From positions 80,146 through 144,145 of the forward strand of contig CAZIAK010000006.1 in NCBI GenBank assembly GCA_964537035.1: 64,000 nucleotides of DNA, read 5' to 3'. This DNA is from CAZIAK01 sp964537035 (GTDB lineage Bacteria; Planctomycetota; B15-G4). The notes under the pieces are model-generated. The model was given only the letters and a program-made list of their open reading frames with translations, did no database searches and was not told the origin of the DNA. A program made the position numbers and the translations under genes. Each line of letters opens with the position of its first letter. Position 1 is the first letter of the stretch. Positions 7,555 to 16,678 of this stretch are shown here, piece after piece.

Positions 7555-9960
7555 CTACCTCCGAAAGCGTCCCAGCTCGTCGAGCAGGGTCTGATTCGGG
7601 TCGCTGAAAGCCGTGGGGCGGAAGCTGATCTTGAAGCGCTTCTCGTTCTGGCTCGCGCCGGTGAGGGTGTTCGTGCCCCGGCGCAGGCTGAGCTCGATGT
7701 CGATGAGCCACTTGTGGGCCAGCTGCCTCAAGATCACACCCTGTGAGGAGATCTGGTGGTTGAGCACATCGCTCTTCACGAACACCGCGCCGCTCCACTT
7801 GGGCGTGAGGTCCCATTGGGCGCCCACCGTCCGAAAGTGCGCTGCCCGCCGGGCCCGGTTCTCGCTGAGCTCGATGGACTTGCCGTCGCCCACGTTGGCT
7901 CGGTAGGACAGCCGCGACTTGACCACGCCCACTGACTTGTTCGGATCGAGGACGGCCTTCCAGGAGAAGCGCCCGGTCTTGAGTCCCCAGATGTTCGCGC
8001 CTGGGTACCAACGAGACTCGACGATCAGGTTGCCGCTGGTGCGCGGCGCGCCCGGGTTGTCCCGCTCCTCGTTGGGGTAGAAGGGCATGAAGATCTCTGT
8101 ATCCAGGATCGTCACCGCCTTGCCGTCTTGGTGCGTCTGCATGCGATGGCGCACTCCCACGACGAACTGCTGCAGCTTGTCCAAGGTCTCCACATCGTCG
8201 ATGGGGATCAAATCGCCGCCGAGCAGATGGTTCGCCCCCTCGGAGTGGGGTCGTCGGTTGAGTTCGAGCACGCTGTTGAAGGCCACAGAGGGCTCGAAGA
8301 TGTGTCGCAAGCCCTCGATGTTCCAGGTCTGGTCAGAGGCTGCCCGCGAGCCTGACCAGGTCTGGGACCAGCGAGCGCCGCCGATGAGCGCGTGCCGAAG
8401 GAAGGGGTCTTCGTTTGTCTCGAGCGTGCCGGGCGTGGAAGCATCATCCTGAAAGCGGTGGTTGAACGCGGTGAGATCCACGCCCGCGCTGAGCACGATG
8501 CGATCAGGGCCGATGTCGATGGGCCAGTCGACGCGACGGTTGGTGCCGATGCGCACGCTGTCGTTGGAGCGATCGTGAGTGGGGGCCGGCAGCACCGTCG
8601 ACGGCACGCCCTCGGGCGAACTCTCGTCACGGTGCCTGGCCCAACTGGCGGTGTCCCGGGTGGTCATGAAGCCGCCGCCGAGCCAGCTGACCGGTTCGCC
8701 CACCTCACGGCGCTCGAGCTTCGGCAGGTACTCGACCACATCGAGAAAGTCGTTGGCCCGCCCCTTGGCCAGCACGGTGTAGGCCTCGTTGTCCCGAACA
8801 TCGCGATAGCTGACGTAGGTCTCTGGCGGCTTGTCAACGCGAGGTTCGTTTTCGTAGTACTCCTCGAGAAAGCCGCGATCGCTCAGGTAGGAGAGCTCGA
8901 CATCGAGGGTGCGGTTGTCGTCGAGCTTGGTGCGGTGCTCGAGTTCGATGCGTCCCCGTGAGTTGTCTTCGATGACATCACCCAGGCCGGCAAAATTAGC
9001 GGTCGGGAGATAGTCCTGGTCGTTGTGATCGTTGATGGCCGAGAGCAACAAGCGCCCACGTGATGATCCCGTGGTCCAGAACCACTCCGGCTGGACGAAC
9101 ACACCCCGGCTGCTGTAGTTGTCCAGCTCGAGCTCCCACGAGCCGGTCACGGGCTCGTCAACGCCGAGCACCGAACGAGCGAAGTCAGAGAGCATGTCTG
9201 ACGCGTCCGAGCCCCAATAGGTCTCGAGCTCTGTGCCAAATTCCCGGGAGCGCCCGAACTCGATGCGCCGCAAGGGAGGCTTGTCCCTGTCGATGTTGAA
9301 GTAAAGGCTGGGCGCGATGGCCAGGGGCACGCCGCCGACCCAGCCCGTGTTCAAGGAAGTCTTGAGAATGCGCCCGTCCGGCGTGGGGATGAGCACGGCC
9401 CAGGGCGTGTCGACGCCCCAGTGGGCGTGGGCGTAGTCGCAGGTCGTGTAGGACAGATGCTCAAGCTCTCGGGTGCCGTCCCGCAACTGTCGCATGAGTT
9501 CAAAGCGAATCTGGACGGTCTCGGTCTGAAGGGTCGTGCGCCAGCTGCCGTCAACAACGGTCAGAGAGCCGGTGGCCCCGTCGAGGAGCACCGACTGCGC
9601 GCCTACCACCAGCTCGTCGCCCTCTTCGATGGTCACGTGGCCATCAAGAAACACCTCGACCAGCTGATTCGAAGGGATGCTCGGACCCAGGCCAAGACCA
9701 TCACCGTCGTCTCCCTTGTTCAGGACCAACACCAGGGTGTCAGCCAGCAGCCTGCGCTTGCCTTGGGCCAGCTCGACGCCGCCGATGACGACGACGACGT
9801 GGTGATCAGGGTTGTTGGGGCTCTTGAAGCCGAACTCACTGCCCAGGCTCACGGGGATGAGCGGGTCAAGGTTCTGCGCCTGTGCGCTCTTGTCGAAGAC
9901 AAGCAGGGCCAGCAAGGCGAACCCGGCCAGACGAAGGCCCAGAGAGCAGCGGTTACCCAT
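7555..9960 (-). CDS. lptD: LPS-assembly protein LptD (outer-membrane beta-barrel)
   Basis: LptD inserts lipopolysaccharide into the outer leaflet of the outer membrane. Translation from the ATG at 9960 gives 801 residues beginning with a clear signal peptide (GLRLAGFALLALLVFDKSAQAQ). Earlier in-frame codons would overlap the upstream gene extensively and would precede that peptide. An OstA-type N-terminal domain leads into the family motif SYTTCDYAHAHWGV. About 550 residues of alternating aromatic and charged strands follow and end in FRR, as in a porin-like barrel. The start overlaps the upstream LptC/OstA gene by 8 bp. A complete LptD argues for a true LPS-bearing outer membrane. Confidence 0.87.
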   Translation of the reverse strand: MGNRCSLGLRLAGFALLALLVFDKSAQAQNLDPLIPVSLGSEFGFKSPNNPDHHVVVVIGGVELAQGKRRLLADTLVLVLNKGDDGDGLGLGPSIPSNQLVEVFLDGHVTIEEGDELVVGAQSVLLDGATGSLTVVDGSWRTTLQTETVQIRFELMRQLRDGTRELEHLSYTTCDYAHAHWGVDTPWAVLIPTPDGRILKTSLNTGWVGGVPLAIAPSLYFNIDRDKPPLRRIEFGRSREFGTELETYWGSDASDMLSDFARSVLGVDEPVTGSWELELDNYSSRGVFVQPEWFWTTGSSRGRLLLSAINDHNDQDYLPTANFAGLGDVIEDNSRGRIELEHRTKLDDNRTLDVELSYLSDRGFLEEYYENEPRVDKPPETYVSYRDVRDNEAYTVLAKGRANDFLDVVEYLPKLERREVGEPVSWLGGGFMTTRDTASWARHRDESSPEGVPSTVLPAPTHDRSNDSVRIGTNRRVDWPIDIGPDRIVLSAGVDLTAFNHRFQDDASTPGTLETNEDPFLRHALIGGARWSQTWSGSRAASDQTWNIEGLRHIFEPSVAFNSVLELNRRPHSEGANHLLGGDLIPIDDVETLDKLQQFVVGVRHRMQTHQDGKAVTILDTEIFMPFYPNEERDNPGAPRTSGNLIVESRWYPGANIWGLKTGRFSWKAVLDPNKSVGVVKSRLSYRANVGDGKSIELSENRARRAAHFRTVGAQWDLTPKWSGAVFVKSDVLNHQISSQGVILRQLAHKWLIDIELSLRRGTNTLTGASQNEKRFKISFRPTAFSDPNQTLLDELGRFRR

Positions 9961-12877
9961 CGCCGGTCGCGCTCGCGGGTGGGTGCACGTGCCAACGCCA
10001 GGCGCTCGGCCAGACCTCGACCATGGCCGTGTCGACCTCGCCGCCAAAGCGCAACACGCGACAGTTTCCAGTGAGCACCATGTAGTCCTCGGGCACATCC
10101 CAGTTGAGCGAGTCGCTGAGGATGACGAAGCTGCCCATGTTGCTGGAGATGCGGCCCTCGCCGGCGAGGGAGATCAACGCGCCCAGGTCGTCGAAGACCG
10201 AGATCAGGCGGGTCTTGGCGTCACCCCTGAGGCCCACGGTCTTGCCGTCGCGCACGCGCTCCATACGCGACTCGCCATCGAGCACCACGGCCTTGGCGTC
10301 GCGGTCGAAGAGCAGGGCTTCTGCGCCATACTCGAAGCTCTCGTCCGTCGAGCCCACGGTGCCGGAGACGTCGCCGTAGGCGTCGAGCCAGATCACTTCG
10401 CCATTCACGTCTTGCAGCAGGGTGATCCGTTCGTTGGCGGACAGGTCTCCCAGGCCGCGCACCTGGGGCAGGGACACCTGCGAGGGGCCGATGAGATCAA
10501 AGCGCCCGGAGCTGCCGTCGAGCTGCAACAGGTCGGTGGTGAAGCGTTGACCGGCGCCAGTCACGGCGGTGACGCCCTCGCGAATCTCACCCGCCCCGAA
10601 CCACAGGGGCAGGGTCTCGTCGGCCGGGCCTTGCCAGGAGAGCGAGCCCTTGCTGTTCAGGTCGAGCTGCTTGTCGCCGGTCAGATCGAGAAAGCTGATG
10701 GCGACGTCCTGGCTGAAGGCAAGCAAGCGGTCGGCCATGTCATAGGTGAGGCCCACACCGCTGCCCGTTGAGAGGGGGCCGCGCCACTGCACGAGCTCAG
10801 GGGCCTCGACGCGTCGGCCGCCTGTTGTTCCCCAGAGATTGAGGCGTTCGGCGTTGATCACCCGGTTGGCGGGCAGGTTGACCTGGGCGTCGCCGACGAG
10901 AGCGACCAGTTGCAGGCGGCCGTCGAGTTCGATCACGTCGGATCGAAACGAGAGGCCCTGGTCGTTCTCGCCCGTGGCGGGACCGCGCAGCACGCCCGAG
11001 CCCTGGTCGATGCCCAGCAGCGGATCGGGCTGGTCCCAGACGAGGCCGCTGGGTGAGCGGATGACGCTGCCGTCGGCGAGGTTCACCACCACGGCCCGTT
11101 CGAGCTCGAGGTGACCCAGGCTGCTGTCAAAGGTGAGGTTCATGCCGGCGAGGGAGAAGCCCTCCTGGGTGGCGGTCACCGGCCCGGCGACCAGGACCCG
11201 ATCGCCCAGGACCCGCAGCTGCTGTGCAGACAGTGACCACCAACCGGGTTTGGCGCCGTCGTCGGTCTGGGGCGAGCTCCAGCGAATCTCCACGTCGCCC
11301 CGGGCCAACAGGTCGACGGGGCTGCTGGCCTGATCGAGGGCCAGGTCGAGGCGGGCCGCGTCGAGCAGCTGTCGTCGCCCGCCCTGGTCTTGCTCGGCAT
11401 GGACGGCGCCGGTCAGCAGCAGCAACCCACCGGGCCCGTCGTGCACCAGGGAGTCGCAGCGAAAGGCCAGCCCGTTGGGCGTCTGCCCGCTCACCGTGCC
11501 GGTGAACCGTCCCAAGGCCTCAGCCCAGGGGTCGGGGGAGTTCTCGGGCAGCAGCCAGGTCATGCCCCCGGGGGACGAAAAGCTCATCCCGGCGAGGGGA
11601 GACGGCGCGTCCGCAGGGATCTCCATGGTCACGTCGGAGACGTAGCTCAGTTGCCGGGAGGTCTCGTCGAGGGTCAGGTCACGCCCGGAGAAGGTCAGGT
11701 TGCCCCGCCCCCAGCGCACAAGTCCGCTGGCGGAGACCACCCTGCCCAGCTCGGTGAGCGTGGGCGCTTCCAGCCAGGAGACCTCGCCCTCTTCGCTCAC
11801 CTGTTCGAGGCGCACGCCGTCCTGGGCGTGGAGCAGGGACAGCTCGCCGCTCTCGTCTTGAACCACGGTGATGTGCTCGGCCAGGGCCCGGCGCAGGCCT
11901 CCGTCCGGCAGCACCTGCTCGAGCACGGCCTGCTCGGAGAGGGTCAGCGAGGTGGCGTCTCCGTCGATGGCGAGGAGGCCGGCCTTGAGCGACGAGCCGT
12001 CGGACAACTCGCCGGTGACGGGGCCGCGCAGGGAGCCGTAGCCCAGGCCGCTGGCATCAGTAGCAGCGCTGGTGTCGCCGCCCTCGCTCGGGGGCCGCTG
12101 CTGCCAGATCAAGCCACCCGCGCCGCGAAGTGTCCCGCTCAGCCCACCATCGGGGGAGTCGAGGGAAATGACCGTGTCGGAGCCAAACTCGAGCCGCCCG
12201 GAGGCCTGCTCCCAGAGCATGTCCCGGCCTGCCAGGCTCACACCCTGCCGCGCCCAGACCACTTGCCCCGGGGCCGTGAGCTGATCACCCTCCTGATCGA
12301 GCTGCTCAGCCTGCAGGGTGACTTCGCTGCCGTCGTCCATCAGGTAACGGGCGTCTACGTCGCCCGACAGACTGAAGGCCTCAAGGGAGAGGCCGCTCGT
12401 GGAGATGCCGATGTTGCCCGTGGTCGACTGGTTCGTGCGGCAGCGGCCGGCTTTGGCCGACACCTCGCCCCTGACGGTCTGGGTCAGGGGGTTCATCAGG
12501 GTGATGTGCGGCGCGAGCAGCTTGAAGAAGCCGTCGCTCTCAGGGCGGCCCTCCTCAAAGCGGATCTTGTACTCGACCCGCCGCTCGAAGCGCCCCGGCT
12601 CGACCTCGATCAGGTTGGAGATGTCGAAGTCCATGAGGCCCAGGACCACGGTGGTCTCGGACTCGCCGGCGACCACCCCCGGGCTGTCAGGGATGTCGGT
12701 GCGGCTGCTGCCACGGACAGGTTCGGTGCTGTCGCTGAAGAGCATCAGCGAGCCCAGGCTCACCGAGACCAGGACGGCGAAGGTGATCAGGCGCCGGGCG
12801 GCCTTCGGCACCTTGGTGCGATGGGGGCCGGGGGCTGGCCTGATCGGTCGTTGGATCACTGGCCGCTGGGCGCTCAC
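9953..12877 (-). CDS. Giant LptC/LptA-like (OstA) periplasmic bridge protein
   Basis: The GTG at 12877 has GGAG 8 nt upstream and a 4-bp overlap with the kdsC stop, so I prefer it to an in-frame start 18 bp earlier; the product is 974 residues. A basic N-terminus leads into one transmembrane helix (about residues 28-47). An LptC-like segment follows (GLMDFDISNLIEVEPGRFER). The next roughly 850 residues repeat the OstA theme many times, for example LEAFSLSGDVDARYLMDDG and VTLQAEQLDQE, with alternations such as LRGPVTGELSDG and LRGPATGENDQG. LptC anchors and LptA monomers normally form the beta-jellyroll bridge; here one chain may supply both. Position between kdsC and lptD supports LPS transport. 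The role is inferred. Confidence 0.78.
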   Translation of the reverse strand: MSAQRPVIQRPIRPAPGPHRTKVPKAARRLITFAVLVSVSLGSLMLFSDSTEPVRGSSRTDIPDSPGVVAGESETTVVLGLMDFDISNLIEVEPGRFERRVEYKIRFEEGRPESDGFFKLLAPHITLMNPLTQTVRGEVSAKAGRCRTNQSTTGNIGISTSGLSLEAFSLSGDVDARYLMDDGSEVTLQAEQLDQEGDQLTAPGQVVWARQGVSLAGRDMLWEQASGRLEFGSDTVISLDSPDGGLSGTLRGAGGLIWQQRPPSEGGDTSAATDASGLGYGSLRGPVTGELSDGSSLKAGLLAIDGDATSLTLSEQAVLEQVLPDGGLRRALAEHITVVQDESGELSLLHAQDGVRLEQVSEEGEVSWLEAPTLTELGRVVSASGLVRWGRGNLTFSGRDLTLDETSRQLSYVSDVTMEIPADAPSPLAGMSFSSPGGMTWLLPENSPDPWAEALGRFTGTVSGQTPNGLAFRCDSLVHDGPGGLLLLTGAVHAEQDQGGRRQLLDAARLDLALDQASSPVDLLARGDVEIRWSSPQTDDGAKPGWWSLSAQQLRVLGDRVLVAGPVTATQEGFSLAGMNLTFDSSLGHLELERAVVVNLADGSVIRSPSGLVWDQPDPLLGIDQGSGVLRGPATGENDQGLSFRSDVIELDGRLQLVALVGDAQVNLPANRVINAERLNLWGTTGGRRVEAPELVQWRGPLSTGSGVGLTYDMADRLLAFSQDVAISFLDLTGDKQLDLNSKGSLSWQGPADETLPLWFGAGEIREGVTAVTGAGQRFTTDLLQLDGSSGRFDLIGPSQVSLPQVRGLGDLSANERITLLQDVNGEVIWLDAYGDVSGTVGSTDESFEYGAEALLFDRDAKAVVLDGESRMERVRDGKTVGLRGDAKTRLISVFDDLGALISLAGEGRISSNMGSFVILSDSLNWDVPEDYMVLTGNCRVLRFGGEVDTAMVEVWPSAWRWHVHPPASATGDG

Positions 12878-13383
12878 GTCAGCTTCTCCACCCACTCTGA
12901 CCAGGTGCCCCGGGCGCGAAGAAGGTGCTCGACCAGATCACGGACGGCGCCGTGTCCTCCGCGGGAGGGGGCGATCCAGTCGACCCGTTCGAGAACATCT
13001 TGGGCCGCGTCTGTGGGGCAGGACGAGAAGCCCGCCCGGCGCAAGATGCTCAGGTCAGGCAGGTCATCGCCCATGACCGCGACCTGATGGGGCTCGACCT
13101 TGAAGTGCTCCAAGATCTCGTCATAGGCGGCGGATTTGTCCCGCACATTCTCCCAGATGCGCTCGACCCGCAGTTCTTTGGCTCGCCGCCGGACGGCGGC
13201 GCCGCCCCGACCGGTGAGAAAGGTGCAGCGGTAGCCCGCGTCGCGCCAGAGGGCCAGGCCGGCTCCGTCGCGAGTGCTGAACGCTTTCAGCTCTTCGTCG
13301 CCGGCACCGAGCATCACCCTGCCATCGGTGAGCACGCCGTCCACGTCGAGAACGATCAGAACCAGGTCGTCGAGTTGGGTCAC
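12874..13383 (-). CDS. kdsC: 3-deoxy-D-manno-octulosonate-8-phosphate phosphatase
   Basis: KdsC is a HAD-superfamily phosphatase that removes phosphate from Kdo-8-P. The 169-residue length is standard. The HAD nucleophile motif DVDGVLTDG lies near residue 13, TGRGG near 58 and the acidic motif GDDLPDL near 101. KdsC is a C0-type HAD without a cap, which fits the size. It lies 15 bp after kdsD and overlaps the LptC/OstA gene by 4 bp, so Kdo synthesis and LPS transport appear cotranscribed. Confidence 0.93.
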   Translation of the reverse strand: MTQLDDLVLIVLDVDGVLTDGRVMLGAGDEELKAFSTRDGAGLALWRDAGYRCTFLTGRGGAAVRRRAKELRVERIWENVRDKSAAYDEILEHFKVEPHQVAVMGDDLPDLSILRRAGFSSCPTDAAQDVLERVDWIAPSRGGHGAVRDLVEHLLRARGTWSEWVEKLT

Positions 13384-13398
13384 GAAGTTCTCCCGCTC

Positions 13399-14436
13399 TC
13401 AGGTGAGCGGTCCCCAGGCGAGGGCCTTGATGTCGAGCAGATCCTGGATGTCGAGCAGCCCGGACGGCTGGCGCTCGCCGTCGACCACGGCGAGCTGGTC
13501 GATCTTGCGCTCCCGTAGCACCCGCAGGGCGTCGCCGACCAGATCTTCGGGGCCGATGGTGATGGGGTCGTGGGTCATGAACTCGTCGATGGGCCGGCTG
13601 AGGAGCTCGAAGTTGCCCCTGCCCCGGGCCGCGAGCAGGTTGCGGCGCAGATCGCCATCTGTGTAGAAACCTGCGAATTGACCGTCGATTGCGGTGACAA
13701 TGACAGCACCTGGTCGGCCAGGGGTGGAGGTCATGACTTCAACCGCTTCGGCCAGCGAGGTGCCTGTAGCCACCAGGGGCAGGCTGTCCCCCTGACGCAT
13801 GACCTCGTGCACCCGCATGAGCGAGCGGCCGAGATTGCCCCCGGGATGGAAGCGGGCGAACTCCGTGGGCGAGAAGTTCCGAGCCTTCAGGACCTCCATG
13901 GCCAGGGCGTCGCCGAGGGCCAGCATGACCGTGGTGCTGGTGGTGGGGGCCAGGCCGAGCGGGCAGGCTTCGGTGACCCGGCCGTAGACCAGGCTCACGT
14001 TGGCGTGGCTGACCAGGGGCGAGTCGCCATTGCCGGTGATGGCCACGATGGGGGCGCCGATGGAGCGCAGGGGCCCGACCAGGCGCAGCAGCTCTTCGGT
14101 GGTGCCGCTGTTCGACAAGGCCAGGACCACGTCGCCGCGAGTCACTCGGCCCAGGTCGCCATGGATGGCTTCGGCGGGCTGCAGGTAGTCAGATGGCGTG
14201 CCCGTGCTGGCCAGGGTGGCGCTGATCTTGCGGGCGATGATGCCGGCCTTGCCGATGCCCGTGGTGACGATGCGCCCCTCGCAGGACGAGATCAGCCGCA
14301 CCGCCTCGACGAAGCTGCCGTCGAGCAGCTCGCCCATCTGTCCCAGGGCCCGGGCCTCTGTCTCGAGAAGCTCCTTGGCACCGGCGAGGATCTGCGCGTC
14401 GTCGGACAAGAGGGTGGGGTTTCCGTTGGGCGGCAT
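13399..14436 (-). CDS. kdsD: D-arabinose-5-phosphate isomerase (SIS + two CBS domains)
   Basis: KdsD converts ribulose-5-phosphate to arabinose-5-phosphate, the first committed step to Kdo. The 345 residues follow the KpsF/GutQ plan. An N-terminal SIS domain (TGIGKAGIIARKISATLASTG, LSNSGTTEELL) is followed by two CBS domains (VMRQGDSLPLV; FMTHDPITI). The C-terminus DLLDIKALAWG is typical of the family. It heads the leftward Kdo/Lpt operon and is divergent from the M50 protease gene across 110 bp. The family assignment is firm; the substrate is supported by the adjacent kdsC. Confidence 0.93.
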   Translation of the reverse strand: MPPNGNPTLLSDDAQILAGAKELLETEARALGQMGELLDGSFVEAVRLISSCEGRIVTTGIGKAGIIARKISATLASTGTPSDYLQPAEAIHGDLGRVTRGDVVLALSNSGTTEELLRLVGPLRSIGAPIVAITGNGDSPLVSHANVSLVYGRVTEACPLGLAPTTSTTVMLALGDALAMEVLKARNFSPTEFARFHPGGNLGRSLMRVHEVMRQGDSLPLVATGTSLAEAVEVMTSTPGRPGAVIVTAIDGQFAGFYTDGDLRRNLLAARGRGNFELLSRPIDEFMTHDPITIGPEDLVGDALRVLRERKIDQLAVVDGERQPSGLLDIQDLLDIKALAWGPLT

Positions 14437-14483
14437 GTCAGAGCTGGGCCATGCCTCGGCAGGCGTGCCAGCATTCGGCGCGA

Positions 14484-14510
14484 TTGACGGCAGGCAGGGC
14501 TTGCTAGAGT
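14484..14510 (+). promoter_or_regulatory. Candidate promoter for the M50 protease-scpA genes
   Basis: TTGACG (14484-14489) precedes TAGAGT (14505-14510) by 15 bp, and the -10 carries an upstream TG (TTGCTAGAGT), an extended -10 form. A similar TGCTACAGT occurs at 27140-27148. Only consensus resemblance supports it, and the spacing is short. Confidence 0.35.
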
Positions 14511-14546
14511 AGCGATTCGACCCCCGAGTTCGCAGAGCGGAGAGCC

Positions 14547-15308
14547 TTGGACCCAGACACCCTGAACTTCGTTGGGGTCATTCTCATGTTGGTCTTGGCC
14601 ATGAGCTGGCACGAGGCCTCCCACGCCTGGGTTGCAGACCGGCTGGGCGACCCCACGGCCCGCAAGCTGGGCCGCATCACCTTGAATCCCATCCGGCACC
14701 TCGACCCCTTCTTGTCCGTGATCCTGCCCGTGCTCATGTACAACCTCACGGGCTTCGTTTTCGGGGGCGCAAAGCCGGTTCCCATCAATCCGGCCTACTT
14801 TCGCCACAAGTCCCGGGACTTCATGCTGGTGGCCCTGGCCGGGCCAGCGTCCAATCTGCTCATGGCCCTGGGATTGGCCATCATCTATGTCCTCTGCGCC
14901 TGGTTCGGGGTCTTTGACGGGGGGGCGGTCATCGCCAACCCCTACGGGGGCAGCGACGTGAGCAACGTGCCCTCTTTGCTGCGCGATCTGACCCGAGCCT
15001 CTGAGCTGAAGCCCCTCTACACGGTGGGCCAGCATTGGCTCGTCTGGGGCATGGTGATCAACGTGCTGCTGGCCATCTTCAACATGTTCCCCTTGCCGCC
15101 CCTTGATGGCTCACGGGTCATCGGCTGGTTGCTGCCCGCGGGCCTGAAGCGGGGTTGGTACAGCCTTGATCGCTACGGCCTGCTCATGGTCATCGGCTTT
15201 TTCTGGTTCATGAACGGCTTTCGCTACATCTTCTACGTTCTGGTGCCGGTGCTTGCCGCCCTGGGCGCGGTCGCCGACATCGCCATCTCCCTGGACCCGA
15301 TCTCATGA
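14547..15308 (+). CDS. Site-2 protease family zinc metalloprotease (peptidase M50, YwhC-like)
   Basis: This 253-residue multi-spanning membrane protein has the zinc motif HEASH near residue 23 in the first membrane segment. The second M50 signature, NMFPLPPLDGSRVIG, lies near 176-190. Such rhomboid-like intramembrane metalloproteases of the compact YwhC type have largely unknown substrates. The start is TTG with a GGAG site about 5 nt before it. Its stop overlaps the scpA start by 4 bp (ATGA), a neighbour pairing seen in many bacteria. All expected catalytic residues are present. Confidence 0.9.
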   Translation: MDPDTLNFVGVILMLVLAMSWHEASHAWVADRLGDPTARKLGRITLNPIRHLDPFLSVILPVLMYNLTGFVFGGAKPVPINPAYFRHKSRDFMLVALAGPASNLLMALGLAIIYVLCAWFGVFDGGAVIANPYGGSDVSNVPSLLRDLTRASELKPLYTVGQHWLVWGMVINVLLAIFNMFPLPPLDGSRVIGWLLPAGLKRGWYSLDRYGLLMVIGFFWFMNGFRYIFYVLVPVLAALGAVADIAISLDPIS

Positions 15309-16189
15309 GCGACCAGGTCTTCGAACTGGACAATTTCCGTGGGCCCCTCGACCTGCTCTTGCACCTGATCCGCGAGCAAGAGCTCTCGATCTCCGAGGTC
15401 AACCTGTCGAAGGTCTGCGACCAGTATCTGAACGCCATCAAGCTGATGGAGGCCATCGACATCAACGTGGCCGGTGAGTTTCTGGTGCTGGCCTCGACGC
15501 TGGTGCTGATCAAGTCCCGGGCCATCCTGCCTCGCGAAGAGGAGGTCGACCTCGACGAAGAGCTCGACCCGGGCGATGAGCTGATCCAGCAGCTGCTCGA
15601 ATACCGCAAGTACAAGACCCTCTCCATCGAACTGGGCCGCCGGGCCGAGGAGCGGGTGCTGCGCTTTGGTCGGGGCCAGCGCGAGGTGCCGCCAGACGAG
15701 GAGAACGAGCTGGGCGAGGTCGAGCTCTGGGACCTGGTGGGCTCCTTCGTGCGGCTCATGGAGGAGATCGGTCTCCATCGCCAGTTCGACACGCTCAAAG
15801 AAGAGAAGCCCCTGCGCACCTACCTGCGAGAGACCCTGGCCTGTCTGGGCTCGCGCAACCGCTGGACCCTGCGGGAGCTGGTCATGGAGGCGGGCAGCGG
15901 CGACGGGCTGTTCGGCTACTTCCTGTCCCTGCTCGAGCTGGTCAAGACCCGCCAGGTGAACCTGCTCGCCGACGGCTCCAGCGGCGAGGTCATCGTCGAG
16001 CTGCGCGAGGATCGGGACGAGTCCCGGCTCTCCTTCATCTACGACGACGATCCCGAGGTCAACGTGGTTGACCCCACCCAGGCGGAGGAGCCCGAGGGCT
16101 CTGCCGAGCCGTCGCCTCAGGTCGGCTTGGCCTCGGGGGACGAGCAAGGTATCGTGGCCGACCCTCACCCTCCGGCGACAGACGGCTGA
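15305..16189 (+). CDS. scpA: Segregation and condensation protein A
   Basis: ScpA is the kleisin subunit of the SMC-ScpAB condensin and closes the SMC ring. The 294 residues begin with the hallmark FELDNFRGPLDLLLHLIRE. The helical core IDINVAGEFLVLASTLVLIKSR follows, and the middle is acidic. The C-terminal winged-helix part includes NRWTLRELVMEA. The last ~40 residues are an acidic, disordered tail beyond the usual length. scpB normally follows but is not here; thioredoxin comes next after 90 bp. Confidence 0.93.
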   Translation: MSDQVFELDNFRGPLDLLLHLIREQELSISEVNLSKVCDQYLNAIKLMEAIDINVAGEFLVLASTLVLIKSRAILPREEEVDLDEELDPGDELIQQLLEYRKYKTLSIELGRRAEERVLRFGRGQREVPPDEENELGEVELWDLVGSFVRLMEEIGLHRQFDTLKEEKPLRTYLRETLACLGSRNRWTLRELVMEAGSGDGLFGYFLSLLELVKTRQVNLLADGSSGEVIVELREDRDESRLSFIYDDDPEVNVVDPTQAEEPEGSAEPSPQVGLASGDEQGIVADPHPPATDG

Positions 16190-16279
16190 AGTCCTGCACT
16201 TGCCGCGCTAGACAAGGGCGGCGCTCAAGGACATCCCGGGGCGCGACACCACGAGCAAGACGACTCTAGGAAGCAATCG

Positions 16280-16621
16280 ATGGCTGGCAAGACCCGCGAA
16301 TTCACCGACGACAACTTCGACACCGACGTGCTGCAGTCTGCGACCCCCGTGGTCGTCGATCTGTGGGCCGACTGGTGCGCACCGTGCCGGGCCATCGCCC
16401 CCACCATCGAGGCCCTCGCCGACGAGCTCGACGGCACCATCACCGTGGGCAAGATGGACATCGTCGCCAACCCGAACACGCCGGCGAAGTTCGGCGTTTC
16501 TGCCATCCCGACCATCCTTCTGTTTGCCGATGGCAAGGAGAAGGGTCGCATCGTGGGTGGGGGCAAGACGGCCGCTGACTTCAAGGCCGAGTTCAGCAAG
16601 GTCTTCGGCGTCAACGTCTGA
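16280..16621 (+). CDS. trxA: Thioredoxin
   Basis: This is a 113-residue cytoplasmic thioredoxin with the redox site WCAPC at residues 32-36. It has the conserved cis-proline segment AIPTILLFADGKE and the terminal GGGKTAADF helix. The commonest thioredoxin motif is WCGPC; the Ala variant is known and should tune redox potential. AGGA lies about 8 nt before the ATG. The gene stands alone between scpA and fmt, with leader and trailer spaces of 90 and 57 bp. Confidence 0.93.
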   Translation: MAGKTREFTDDNFDTDVLQSATPVVVDLWADWCAPCRAIAPTIEALADELDGTITVGKMDIVANPNTPAKFGVSAIPTILLFADGKEKGRIVGGGKTAADFKAEFSKVFGVNV

Positions 16622-16678
16622 CGCCGGGCTGAGCTGGGGGCCTCTCGCAGGGCCTGAGTCTCCGAGCGGTTTGTCACC

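Noticed and set aside
11390..13087. Long rightward open frame opposite the LptC/OstA gene
   Set aside because: Antisense shadow. It also runs through the kdsC coding strand and has no plausible start.
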